DNA of 64,000 bases, taken from NCBI RefSeq assembly GCF_038811545.1, contig NZ_CP133319.1, positions 2,943,516 through 3,007,515 of the forward strand, written 5' to 3'. Below the pieces are notes generated by a model, which was not told where the DNA came from, did no database searches, and saw only the letters and a program-made list of their open reading frames with translations. Shown piece after piece: positions 26,633 through 35,352 of the stretch (position 1 is its first letter; every line of letters begins with the position of its first letter). The position numbers were made by a program, and so were the translations under genes. This stretch comes from Rhodoligotrophos sp. CJ14. GTDB lineage: Bacteria > Pseudomonadota > Alphaproteobacteria > Rhizobiales > Im1.

Positions 26633-28117
26633 TCAGCCGTTCACCACGGCCTCGCGACCGGCCGCGGCCAAATTGCTGCGTGCGGCATCGAGACCCGCCA
26701 GGCGCCCGAACACGGCCCCCTTCAAGACTGAGGTCGCCCCAGTATAGGTCTTATAATAGATGCCGACCACCTCGCCACCGGCATAGAGCCCTGGGATTGG
26801 ATCGCCGTTACAATTCACCACCTGGGCGCGGCCATTGACTTTGAGGCCGCCGAAGGTGAACACATTGGCCGAAATGATGGGATAGGCGATGAAGGGTCCC
26901 GTATCGATCGGACGCGCCCAGTTCGATTTCGGCGGCTCCAAGCCTTCCGTCGCCAGTCCGTCGACCTCCAGCGGTTTGAATGTGCCCGGGCGGCAAGCCG
27001 CATTATAGGATGCGACCGTTGCCTCCAACCGATGGGCTGGCACACCGATCTTCCCGGCCAGCTCGGCGAGTGTGGCACCTTCTATGGGCGGCTGATCGGT
27101 CCGTATGGCGAGCTGCTTGTTGGGCACGTCATTGAGCTTGGCATCCAGGATCACATAGGCGATGCCATCGCTCTGTTCGTAAATGTGCCGGGTTACCGTC
27201 TCGTAGGTCGCGTCGACGGTGCCTACCGCCTCATCGACGAAGCGGTCGCCCTGCTTGTTCACCAATATCCCGTAGGGGAATATGAAGATGGCAGGCTCCG
27301 CCACGCCTGAGCGGGGGTCGATCGGCTCTGCATGATAGCTCGCGAAGTCACCGCAACTCGCAGCTCCCACCTTCAGGGCCATGCGAATGCCTTCGCCCTT
27401 GTTATAGTAGCCGCCCCGGGCCACCGGCCTCAGATTAAGCGCGCGCGGTCCCATATAGTCGGCCAGCATTTCCGGATTGCCCTCGAAGCCACCACAGGCA
27501 AGCACCACCGATTTTGCCCGGAAGGTCATCCGCTTGTGCTTCGGCCCCAGCGCGACGAGCCCTGTCACCACGCCTTCATCACTCTGTTCGAGATCGATTG
27601 CGGTTGTTTCATAGAAGAAGGTCACGCCCATCTTCTCCGCAGCGGCGGCGAGGGCTTCCACCATGGCCAAGCCGCCACCGCGCGGCAGCATCCGCGTCGT
27701 GCACGTTGTCAGAAAGGGAGTGGGTAGGAAATCGAAACTAAGGCCGAAACTCTTCAGCCATTTGATGGTCGGACCCGCCGCCTCCGAGAAGGCACCCACC
27801 AGCTCGGGATCAACGAAGCTCAGCGACCGCGCCAGCCGCGGCCAATTCTCGTAATCGGCGGCCATCTCGCCGATCAGCGAGGGATCAAGATAACCGCCCG
27901 AATTGGCGGCGAAATGCGATTCGAAATCGTCGGCGACCTCGTCCTCGCTCTTCATACGAAGCATGGCCTCCGTGTAGCGCGTATTGCCGCCGCGCTCTTC
28001 CTTCACCGAGCGTTCCAACACGGCCACCGTCGCACCGTTCTGGCGCGCGGCAACCGCTGCGGAGAGTCCGGCGATCCCGCACCCAGCAACCACGACATCG
28101 AAGCTCGTATTGACCAT
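26633..28117 (-). CDS. FAD-binding dehydrogenase, fumarate reductase/tricarballylate dehydrogenase-like
   Basis: A 494-residue flavoprotein with the dinucleotide site VVVAGCGIAGLSAAVAARQN at residues 8-27 and RGGNTRYTEAML, then the FAD-domain end GDPIPGLYAGGEVVG. The family (succinate dehydrogenase flavoprotein, TcuA, 3-ketosteroid dehydrogenase) introduces C=C bonds alpha-beta to a carbonyl or carboxyl. It leads a four-gene operon, and a palindrome CTGTAGACAGTTTACAG lies 51 bases upstream. A second relative is encoded divergently at 28334. Confidence 0.9.
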   Translation of the reverse strand: MVNTSFDVVVAGCGIAGLSAAVAARQNGATVAVLERSVKEERGGNTRYTEAMLRMKSEDEVADDFESHFAANSGGYLDPSLIGEMAADYENWPRLARSLSFVDPELVGAFSEAAGPTIKWLKSFGLSFDFLPTPFLTTCTTRMLPRGGGLAMVEALAAAAEKMGVTFFYETTAIDLEQSDEGVVTGLVALGPKHKRMTFRAKSVVLACGGFEGNPEMLADYMGPRALNLRPVARGGYYNKGEGIRMALKVGAASCGDFASYHAEPIDPRSGVAEPAIFIFPYGILVNKQGDRFVDEAVGTVDATYETVTRHIYEQSDGIAYVILDAKLNDVPNKQLAIRTDQPPIEGATLAELAGKIGVPAHRLEATVASYNAACRPGTFKPLEVDGLATEGLEPPKSNWARPIDTGPFIAYPIISANVFTFGGLKVNGRAQVVNCNGDPIPGLYAGGEVVGIYYKTYTGATSVLKGAVFGRLAGLDAARSNLAAAGREAVVNG

Positions 28118-28167
28118 GCTCCCGTCCTCCCCTCGCGATCTCGCTCGTCTTACGCCTTTTGTGCAAT

Positions 28168-28184
28168 CTGTAGACAGTTTACAG
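28168..28184. promoter_or_regulatory. Palindrome CTGTAGACAGTTTACAG, proposed GntR operator
   Basis: The arms CTGTAGAC and GTTTACAG around a single central base form a nearly perfect dyad, 51 bases before the flavoprotein operon start. A second, weaker copy at 28272 faces the divergent gene, and a strong copy lies at 41821. The spacing and symmetry suit a dimeric GntR/FCD repressor. Confidence 0.6.
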
Positions 28185-28271
28185 CAAGCTTGTCAATCGG
28201 GCCTCGCGGGAATGGAGCATTATCGGCAGGCAGGAAAAGACACTCCCTCGCGTGATTAGCCAGCCTGGCAA

Positions 28272-28288
28272 CTGTAGACACTCTAGGG
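28272..28288. promoter_or_regulatory. Weaker copy of the GntR-type operator before the + strand flavoprotein gene
   Basis: CTGTAGACACTCTAGGG shares the left arm CTGTAGAC with the site at 28168 and has a partial right arm. It lies 46 bases before ATG 28334, and the two sites are 104 bases apart in the divergent intergenic region. Confidence 0.4.
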
Positions 28289-28333
28289 GGCATGTGTAAT
28301 CCTGACCTGAGGGGCGGCTATCTGGGATTGCGA

Positions 28334-29734
28334 ATGACGGAACGGATCGGTTCATCGGCGAGCTTTGATGTGGTTGTGGTCGGGGCAGGTCTCGCGGGCT
28401 TTTGCGCCGCGCTAAGTGCCACCGAGGCCGGCGCTCGCGTGTTGCTCATTGAGAAGCAGGGAAAGGCTGGCGGCAGTACCGTGTTGAGCGGCGGGTTTTT
28501 TGCCTTTGCCGACACTCCCGAACAGGCCGCGCAAGGGGTATCCGACAGTGCCGAGCTGCTGCTCGATGATCTGAGATCCGTCGCCGGCGGCGAAGCAGAC
28601 GAAGCTCTGATTGCTGCCTATTCACGTGGCCAGAACCAGCTCTATCGATGGCTCGTTCGCTTGGGCACCAGCTTTGCCGATCTCGAGCTGAGCGCGGGCC
28701 AGTCCGTGCCGCGCAGCCACCGAACCGATCCCGATGCCCTCATCGGACGCCTCTCGCATCGTTTCATCGAAGCTGGCGGAACGGTTCTCTATGATACCCG
28801 CGCCATCCGCATTCTGCGGCCTCGACCAGAGGGGCCGGTGACTGGCCTCGTGGTCGCATCAGGAGAAGGCGAGCAGGCGATCGAAGCCTCTGCCGTCGTG
28901 CTCACCACCGGCGGCTTCGTCTGGTCGGATGACCTTCTTGGCAATTTCGCGCCCCACCAGAAAGCTGCGCTGCGTGTCGGCGGGCTGGGCAATACGGGCG
29001 ATGGCCTGCGCATGGCCTGGCAGCTCGGTGCGGGCTTCCGGGACATGGGCCAGATCAAGGGCACGTTCGGCGCCCATCCCGAGACGCGTCCGGAGAAACA
29101 TGAGATCATGCTTGCCTTCTATCTCGGCGCCATCATGGTCAATCGCCAGGGGCGCCGCTTCATCGATGAATCGGTCTCCTACAAACTGCTCGGCGATGCT
29201 TGCCTCGCGCAGATGCCTGACCGCATGGCATTCCAGGTACTCGACCACACGATTTTCGAGAATTCGCCACCCGGCGTTCCGCTGTTCGACCCTCGACCCG
29301 CCCTCGATCGCGGACTGCTGATCCGAGCCGATACGCTCGAGGCTCTCGCCGAGAAATGCGGCATCGATGCCGCGGCGCTGAAAGAGACGATCGCCCTATA
29401 CAATGCGGATGTCGAGAAAGGCCGCGACTCCGCATTTGGGCGTGATGGCCTCTGCAACCATGCCGGCGCGCTCATTCCCATCGCCAAACCACCCTTTTAC
29501 GCCTATCCCTCGACGACCGTCCTGCTGGCAACCTATTGCGGCCTGACGATCGATCCCCACGCTCGGGTCATCGACATTGCCGGACGCCCCATTGAGGGCC
29601 TCTATGCAGCGGGTGAAATCGCCGGCGGTTTCCATGGTGTGGCCTATATGACCGGCTCGTCCCTTGGAAAATCTGCCTTCTTCGGACGTGTCGCGGGGCA
29701 ATCTGCGGCGGCCCTGGCGCGCGTTGTCTCTTGA
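28334..29734 (+). CDS. FAD-dependent oxidoreductase, flavocytochrome c/3-ketosteroid dehydrogenase-like
   Basis: A 466-residue flavoprotein with FAD site VVVVGAGLAGFCAALSATEA, followed by LLIEKQGKAGGSTVLSGGFF. The C-terminal PIEGLYAAGEIAGGFHG and MTGSSLGKSAFFGR complete the FAD fold. Same broad family as the divergent 26633-28117 gene but not a close copy. ATG 28334 is chosen over ATG 28292, which has GGGGG only 1-2 bases before it and would crowd the operator. Likely a dehydrogenation step of the same pathway. Tail-to-tail with the acyl-CoA ligase gene. Confidence 0.88.
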   Translation: MTERIGSSASFDVVVVGAGLAGFCAALSATEAGARVLLIEKQGKAGGSTVLSGGFFAFADTPEQAAQGVSDSAELLLDDLRSVAGGEADEALIAAYSRGQNQLYRWLVRLGTSFADLELSAGQSVPRSHRTDPDALIGRLSHRFIEAGGTVLYDTRAIRILRPRPEGPVTGLVVASGEGEQAIEASAVVLTTGGFVWSDDLLGNFAPHQKAALRVGGLGNTGDGLRMAWQLGAGFRDMGQIKGTFGAHPETRPEKHEIMLAFYLGAIMVNRQGRRFIDESVSYKLLGDACLAQMPDRMAFQVLDHTIFENSPPGVPLFDPRPALDRGLLIRADTLEALAEKCGIDAAALKETIALYNADVEKGRDSAFGRDGLCNHAGALIPIAKPPFYAYPSTTVLLATYCGLTIDPHARVIDIAGRPIEGLYAAGEIAGGFHGVAYMTGSSLGKSAFFGRVAGQSAAALARVVS

Positions 29735-29743
29735 GCCAAGAGA
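29727..29743. terminator. Hairpin between convergent transcription units
   Basis: TCTCTTG-AGC-CAAGAGA forms a 7-bp stem over the stop codon of the flavoprotein gene, in the 89-base gap before the convergent ligase gene. No T run follows, so it is a weak candidate terminator. Confidence 0.3.
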
Positions 29744-29823
29744 GGCCTCATCGAGCCCAAAGCCCACACACGCTGGCCGCCATCGCTCAGATCCTGGTTG
29801 AAACGGACTGGCACCAAAGCGGT

Positions 29824-31377
29824 TCACAGCTTGCGCTCACGACCTTCCCAGAAACGGTCGCGGATCTCCCGCTTGAGAATCTTGTTGTTATTGTTGCGCG
29901 GCAGGCTCTCCCAAATGTCGATCCGCTTCGGTGTCTTCACGCTGCCGAGCTTGGCCTTGCACCGGGCAATCACATCGGCCGGATCAAGAGTTGTGCCATC
30001 GTGCAACTCCACAACCGCGATCACCATCTCCCCCCATTTCTCATCGGGTATACCGATCACAGCGCATTCGCGAATGGCAGGTTCGGCCATCAATACCTGT
30101 TCAACTTCGTTTGGATAAACATTGAAGCCGCCGGTGATGATCATGTCCTTGCGGCGATCGAGAATATAGACGAACCCATCGTCATCAATTTTGCCGATGT
30201 CGCCGGTGTGATGCCATCCATGAGCCTGTAGCTCGGCGGTGGCTTCCGGATTCTTGTAGTAGTGCGGTGTCGGCAGGTTGCCCCGACAAACGATTTCCCC
30301 GATTTCGTTGCGCCCGAGGAGCTTGCCTGATTCACCCATGATGCCGATTACGCTGACATGGGTTGGCCTTCCCGCGCTCAGCAGCCGGTGCTGTAGATGC
30401 GGTGAAGACAAGGCCTCCACATGCTCCCTGCAGGTGAAGAGAGTCGCGGCGATCGGCATTTCTGTCTGACCATAGGCTTGCGTCAGCACCGGGCCAAAGA
30501 CCGCCATCGCCTCCTTCAGCTTCTCAACTGACATGGGAGAGGCGGCGTAATGCAGATAGCGCAAGGAGGAGTAGTCGTATTTCTTCAGATCTGGATGGGC
30601 GAGAAGGACGTAAATCAAGGTGGGCGGAAGGAAGGTTGTGGTCACCTTGTACCGCTCGATATTGGCCAGCACCTCACCTGGCTTGAACTCCGGCATGATG
30701 ATGTTTGTCGCACCGGCATAGAAGAGAGTGAGAGCGATCGCTCCCGCGGCATGAGTGAGCGGTGCCACGCAGAGATTAATCGGCCGCTTTTCGTAGGGAA
30801 AATATGCCGCCCACGCATTAGCGAGGGTCTCGAACATGAGATCGGTCAGAATGACGCCCTTCGGTTTCCCGGTGGTGCCGCTGGTGAGCATCAAGGCCGA
30901 GGGGGTCTGCGGATCATTGGAGGTAAGCGGCGCTTGCTCCCCATGAGGATCAAGCCAGTCGAGGAAGAAGGGCGCATCTTCTTCAGCCCGATCCAGGCAA
31001 ACCCAGCCACGAATCGCCGGGAAATCGTTTCGGATTTTGGCGATGATCTCTGAGAACTTGGAATGATACAGCAGGAACTCACAATCGACGAGATCAAGAG
31101 CGTCCCTGATTTCGGCTTCCGTGCTGCGGATATTGATTGGGACCCAGGTCGCTCCGGCGCGAATAATGCCCATATGGGCGATCAATCCGTAGATATTGTT
31201 AGGCGTGAACGTTGCGACCTTGGCCCTTTCGCCAATGCCCGCCGCATTCAAGGCATTCGCCATCTTGTGGCTGAGCCGGCTCGCTTCGCGATAGGTATAG
31301 TGCAGATCACCCTCGACCACGAAGTTGTGGTCGGGAAAGCGCAGCACGCCAACATCGAACATATCAATTACGCGCAT
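29824..31377 (-). CDS. AMP-forming acyl-CoA synthetase (fatty acid-CoA ligase family)
   Basis: A 517-residue adenylate-forming enzyme with the P-loop-like LMLTSGTTGKPKG, the AMP motif LTQAYGQTEMPIA, and the C-terminal hinge region FVYILDRRKDMIITGGFNVYP with the late catalytic Lys in NNNKILKREIRDRF. It joins a carboxylic acid to CoA through an acyl-AMP. Last gene of the 12-gene operon starting at 41774; GGAGA lies 5 bases before its ATG. It probably activates the acid brought in by the Liv-type transporter. Confidence 0.92.
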   Translation of the reverse strand: MRVIDMFDVGVLRFPDHNFVVEGDLHYTYREASRLSHKMANALNAAGIGERAKVATFTPNNIYGLIAHMGIIRAGATWVPINIRSTEAEIRDALDLVDCEFLLYHSKFSEIIAKIRNDFPAIRGWVCLDRAEEDAPFFLDWLDPHGEQAPLTSNDPQTPSALMLTSGTTGKPKGVILTDLMFETLANAWAAYFPYEKRPINLCVAPLTHAAGAIALTLFYAGATNIIMPEFKPGEVLANIERYKVTTTFLPPTLIYVLLAHPDLKKYDYSSLRYLHYAASPMSVEKLKEAMAVFGPVLTQAYGQTEMPIAATLFTCREHVEALSSPHLQHRLLSAGRPTHVSVIGIMGESGKLLGRNEIGEIVCRGNLPTPHYYKNPEATAELQAHGWHHTGDIGKIDDDGFVYILDRRKDMIITGGFNVYPNEVEQVLMAEPAIRECAVIGIPDEKWGEMVIAVVELHDGTTLDPADVIARCKAKLGSVKTPKRIDIWESLPRNNNNKILKREIRDRFWEGRERKL

Positions 31378-31416
31378 AGTCGATCTCCCCAGACTCCCCG
31401 GACGACGCCGATGCTG

Positions 31417-31818
31417 TTATTCGGCCGATTCCGCCGTGAACATCGCCACGAGCTGACCGTCATCGGCGGGCTTGAACACAACGCGCACGGACTGACCGAT
31501 CTCGATCCGGTCGAGATCGCAGTCGACAATGTTCGTCAGGATGGAGACCCCCTCAGGGATTGTGATATAGGCAAGTGCGAAGGGAACGGGAGAGCGGCGC
31601 ATGACGCTGAACGCGTAAATCGTTCCCCGTCCTTCCACCTGCTCCCAGCGTGTGTCCGCACTCAAGCAGAATGGACAGAGCGCGCGGGGATAATAGTGAG
31701 CCTCGCCACAGGCGCCGCAGCGCTTGATCAGCAGACGATGTTCGTTGCACGCCTCCCAGAAGGTCACCGTTTCAGGATTGCGTGCCGGTGGCGTGATCGA
31801 TCTTTGCTCTGGTGCCAT
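31417..31818 (-). CDS. DUF35 OB-fold protein with zinc ribbon, thiolase partner
   Basis: A 133-residue protein. The N-terminal zinc ribbon is visible as CGAC (x11) CPFC within residues 35-55, followed by an OB-fold (GTIYAFSVMRRSPVPFA). Such DUF35 proteins pair with SCP-x type thiolase-like enzymes and can be needed for their folding or acyl transfer. It starts 1 base before the stop of the thiolase-like gene, which supports a stable pair. Confidence 0.88.
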   Translation of the reverse strand: MAPEQRSITPPARNPETVTFWEACNEHRLLIKRCGACGEAHYYPRALCPFCLSADTRWEQVEGRGTIYAFSVMRRSPVPFALAYITIPEGVSILTNIVDCDLDRIEIGQSVRVVFKPADDGQLVAMFTAESAE

Positions 31819-31819
31819 A

Positions 31820-32989
31820 TTATTCCCGCTCCATGATCAGTGTGGCGCTGGCATGCCGCGTGGCCAAAGGGCCGCCAGTTCCATGCGCCAGGGCGATGCT
31901 GCAGTCCTTGACCTGGACGGCCGGATGCGCCTCACCCCGCAATTGTCGCACCGCCTCGATGATCTTCGTCATGCCCCCGCGATTGGCCGGGTGATTATTG
32001 CAGAGGCCGCCGCCATCGGTATTGAACGGGAGCTTGCCGATGCCGGAGATGAGGTTGCCGTCGGCAACGAAACGGCCGCCTTGGCCTTTGGCGCAGAAAC
32101 CGAGATCCTCGATCTGCATCAGCACGGCGATGGTGAAGCTGTCATAGATCGAGGCATAATTGACATCCGCGGGCGTAACGCGCGCCTCGGCGAAGGCATC
32201 ACGGCCCGACCAGGCGCTCGCGCCATAGGAAATATCCACATGCCCGCCATTGGGGTGCTTTATCGCCTCGCCCGCACCGAGAATGCGAACCGGAGGACGC
32301 TTGAGGCTTCTGGCGATCTCGGGCCTTGCGACGATCACGGCGCCGCCGCCGTCACTGACAACACAGCAATCGAGGCGATGCAGCGGATCGGAAATGACCG
32401 GCGAGTTCACCACGTCTTCGACAGTGACCACGTTGCGCAGCATCGCATTCGGATTATGCTGGGCGTGATGTGAGGCTGCGACCTTTATCCAGGCCAGTTG
32501 CTCGGAAGTGGTGCCGAACTCATACATGTGACGCTTGGCGCACATGGCATAGATCGAGACCAGGACGGGCGAGAATGGAACCTCGAAGGCAACGTCGGGT
32601 GCGGACATGTCCATGATCGGCGCCGCTGCACCAATGTCGGTGCCTTCCGAGCGCGGCCGGCCCGCCAGCGTCACCAGAGCCACATTGCATTTGCCCGCGG
32701 CAATCGCCTGGGCGGCATGGTTGACGTGAATGATGTAAGATGAGCCGCCGCTCTCGGTCGAATCCATATGGCGCACACGCAGGCCCATATAGTCGGCCAT
32801 GGATAGCGCCCCCAGACCGGGTGCATCGCCGGCGCAGAAATATCCATCGATATCCCTCGCCGTGAGACCGGCATCGTCAAGCGCCCCCTTCGCGACTTCG
32901 GCATGAAGCTGCGCCAGCGACTTGTCGGGTGCTTTGCGTGTCGGGTGCTCGTAGGCGCCCACGATATAGGCTTGCCCTCGTATGGACAT
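31820..32989 (-). CDS. Thiolase-like (SCP-x/Ltp family) protein without the usual nucleophilic cysteine
   Basis: A 389-residue thiolase-fold protein (IRGQAYIVGAYEHPTRKAPD at the start). The position where thiolases carry the acyl-accepting Cys reads DSTESGGSSYII, with no Cys. The C-terminal part has LCNNHPANRGG and AHGTGGPLA. The gene is coupled to a DUF35 gene. In steroid side-chain pathways, DUF35-paired Ltp2-type enzymes with a replaced Cys act as retro-aldolases; that reaction is a plausible alternative to thiolysis here. ATG 32989 has AGGAA about 10 bases upstream; the frame to 33025 overlaps the dehydrogenase stop. Confidence 0.85.
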   Translation of the reverse strand: MSIRGQAYIVGAYEHPTRKAPDKSLAQLHAEVAKGALDDAGLTARDIDGYFCAGDAPGLGALSMADYMGLRVRHMDSTESGGSSYIIHVNHAAQAIAAGKCNVALVTLAGRPRSEGTDIGAAAPIMDMSAPDVAFEVPFSPVLVSIYAMCAKRHMYEFGTTSEQLAWIKVAASHHAQHNPNAMLRNVVTVEDVVNSPVISDPLHRLDCCVVSDGGGAVIVARPEIARSLKRPPVRILGAGEAIKHPNGGHVDISYGASAWSGRDAFAEARVTPADVNYASIYDSFTIAVLMQIEDLGFCAKGQGGRFVADGNLISGIGKLPFNTDGGGLCNNHPANRGGMTKIIEAVRQLRGEAHPAVQVKDCSIALAHGTGGPLATRHASATLIMERE

Positions 32990-33024
32990 GGGATCTCTGT
33001 TCCTCGCGCAAATGGGTTGCGCCA

Positions 33025-34167
33025 TCAGGCAAGACGGCGGGCGATGATTTCTTTCATGATTTCATTGGTGCCGCCCCAGATCCGATTGATCCGGGCATCC
33101 GCAAAGGCGCGGCAGATATCGTATTCCCACATATAGCCGTAGCCACCGAAGAGCTGCAGGCACTCGTCCATGACCTTCCCCTGAAGGTCCGAGGTCCAGT
33201 ATTTTGCCATTGCCGCCACTGCCGGATCGAGTGATCCGTTGACGATCTGTTCGACGCAGCGATCGATGAAGACGCGGGCGATCTCGGTCTCGGTCGCGAC
33301 CTCCGCGAGCTTGAAGCGCGTATTCTGAAAATCAAAGATCCGCTGGCCGAAGGCTTCTCTGTCCTGGGTGTAGGCGATCGTCTTCTCGATGGCCGCTTCA
33401 CAGCTCGCAACGCACCAGATGGCCGAGAGCAAGCGCTCCCAAGGCAGCTCCTGCATGAGATAGACGAAGCCTTGTCCCTCATCCCCGAGCCGGTTCGTGA
33501 CCGGCACACGCACATCATCGAGGAAGAGCTCTGCCGTGTCCTGTGTCTTCATCCCGAGCTTCTTGAGGTTCCGTCCTTTGCGAAAGCCGGGACGGTCGGT
33601 TTCGACCAGGATGAGCGAAATGCCCTTGGCGCCCGCCGAAGGATCGGTCTTGCAGACCATCACCACGAGGTCGGCGCTGATCCCGTTGGTGATGAACATC
33701 TTCGAGCCGTTGATGACGTAATCATCACCATCTCTCCGGGCGGTGGTCTTGATCCGTTGAAGGTCCGATCCGGTGCCCGGCTCTGTCATGGCGATCGCCA
33801 GGACGGCCTCCCCGCTGACTGCTTTTGGCAGCCAAGTCTGTTTCTGCTCCTCGGTGCCATAGTTGAGGAGATAGGGCATGACGATATTCGAATGCAGAAG
33901 AAAGCCCGGTCCCGATAGACCGGCGCGAGCCTGCTCTTCAACGACGATGGCCGCATAGGTGCGGTCGAGACCGAGACCCCCATAAGCCTCCGGCATGGTC
34001 GGACCAAGCATGCCCAATCGGCCCGCATTGAGCCAGACCGAGCGGTCGACCACTCCGGCGGCTTCATATTCCTCGCGCCGTGCAACCAGCTCCTCGTCGA
34101 AGAAGCGCTTTACCGAGGCACGGAACGCATCGTGATCTTGCGAATAGAGAGTTCGGGGCAGATGCAT
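33025..34167 (-). CDS. Acyl-CoA dehydrogenase
   Basis: A 380-residue flavoenzyme with the family signatures AMTEPGTGSDLQRIKTTA (about residues 127-144) and the C-terminal QLFGGYGYMWEYDICRAFAD and IWGGTNEIMKEI. It introduces an alpha-beta double bond into an acyl-CoA and passes electrons to ETF. It lies between the CoA-transferase and thiolase-like genes in the beta-oxidation-like operon. Confidence 0.93.
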   Translation of the reverse strand: MHLPRTLYSQDHDAFRASVKRFFDEELVARREEYEAAGVVDRSVWLNAGRLGMLGPTMPEAYGGLGLDRTYAAIVVEEQARAGLSGPGFLLHSNIVMPYLLNYGTEEQKQTWLPKAVSGEAVLAIAMTEPGTGSDLQRIKTTARRDGDDYVINGSKMFITNGISADLVVMVCKTDPSAGAKGISLILVETDRPGFRKGRNLKKLGMKTQDTAELFLDDVRVPVTNRLGDEGQGFVYLMQELPWERLLSAIWCVASCEAAIEKTIAYTQDREAFGQRIFDFQNTRFKLAEVATETEIARVFIDRCVEQIVNGSLDPAVAAMAKYWTSDLQGKVMDECLQLFGGYGYMWEYDICRAFADARINRIWGGTNEIMKEIIARRLA

Positions 34168-34188
34168 TGGTCAGTCCAGATCCAAATG

Positions 34189-35295
34189 TCAGTCGAGAAG
34201 GGCATTGTGAGCGCCCGGCTGCGGCACCAGGCGGGGCGTCGCAGCGGACGCCCGAAATTGCGGCGAGATCGGTAGCGCGACAGCGGGGATCGTCGCGCCG
34301 GTTGAATCGGTGGCCTGGTAAGAGTTGAGCCCGCGCGCCTGGAAATGCTGATCGGCCAATGCCTCTTCCACCGTCGCAACCACAGTCACACAGCAATCGG
34401 CGGCCTGCAGCAGAGGCGCCCATTCGGCAGCGCTCCGACTGGCAACCAATCTGGACACCGCCTCTCGCGTTGCGTGAGGATCGGCTGCGTCGTCCCACAA
34501 CTTCTCCGGAAGGCCGATCGTCCGGCAGAAGCTCTCCCAGAACTTCTGTTCCAGCGCTCCGCAGGCAAGATATCGACCGTCGGCCGTCTCGTAGGTGTCG
34601 TATCGGGGGCTGCCACCGGTGAGCAGGCCGCGGCCGCGATCAGGGTAGGTCCCCGTGACCTTGCCTTCGGAAAGGGTCGACCAGAGAAAAGTGAAGGCGA
34701 TGTCCGCCATGGCAATGTCGATATGCATACCCTTTCCGGTAAGCTCGCGCTGGCGCAGTCCGAGGAGGATGTTGATGACTGCGGGAAGGGAACCTCCGGC
34801 AATGTCGGCGGCCAGGGCTGCGGGCGTCTGTGGCTTGCCGCTGGGCAAGGCCAGCAGTCCTGTGACCGCCTGATAGTTGATGTCGTGTCCGGCCTCGAGG
34901 CTGCGCGGTCCGGACTGGCCATAGCCCGTTATCGAGCAATAGATCATCTTCGGATTGATCGCGCTGACCGCCTCATAGCCCAGGCCAAGGCGTTCCATCA
35001 CGCCGGGCCTGAATTGCTCGACCAGCACGTCCGCCTTCGCGATCAAGGAGGTTAGCGCGGCCCGGCCGGCCGGTGACTTCAAATCGGCCGTGACGCTCTT
35101 CTTGCCGCCATGCAGAACCGTGAAAACTGTCGACGTCTCGCCATGCATCGGTTGGAACTGACGCATGTCGTCGCCGCCCTGGCGCTCCACCTTGATGACG
35201 TCGGCGCCCGCTTCCGCCAGCAGGAAAGTCGCGAGCGGGCCAGGGAGAAGCGAGGCGAAGTCGAGGACGGTTATGCCGTCAAGAGGACGTGTCAT
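34189..35295 (-). CDS. Family III CoA-transferase (CaiB/BaiF)
   Basis: A 368-residue enzyme with the family start LDGITVLDFASLLPGPLATF and the catalytic Asp in EAGHDINYQA (Asp138). It moves CoA between carboxylic acids, or acts as a racemase in the related AMACR group (also possible). ATG 35295 has GGAG 6 bases upstream and is preferred over 35331. The operon also encodes an AMP-forming ligase, so two activation routes or a racemase step are present. Confidence 0.9.
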   Translation of the reverse strand: MTRPLDGITVLDFASLLPGPLATFLLAEAGADVIKVERQGGDDMRQFQPMHGETSTVFTVLHGGKKSVTADLKSPAGRAALTSLIAKADVLVEQFRPGVMERLGLGYEAVSAINPKMIYCSITGYGQSGPRSLEAGHDINYQAVTGLLALPSGKPQTPAALAADIAGGSLPAVINILLGLRQRELTGKGMHIDIAMADIAFTFLWSTLSEGKVTGTYPDRGRGLLTGGSPRYDTYETADGRYLACGALEQKFWESFCRTIGLPEKLWDDAADPHATREAVSRLVASRSAAEWAPLLQAADCCVTVVATVEEALADQHFQARGLNSYQATDSTGATIPAVALPISPQFRASAATPRLVPQPGAHNALLD

Positions 35296-35352
35296 GAAAA
35301 CTCCGGGGATACTGATCCCGCGGCAGAGCACACGGGATCGCCGTCAGTGTGG

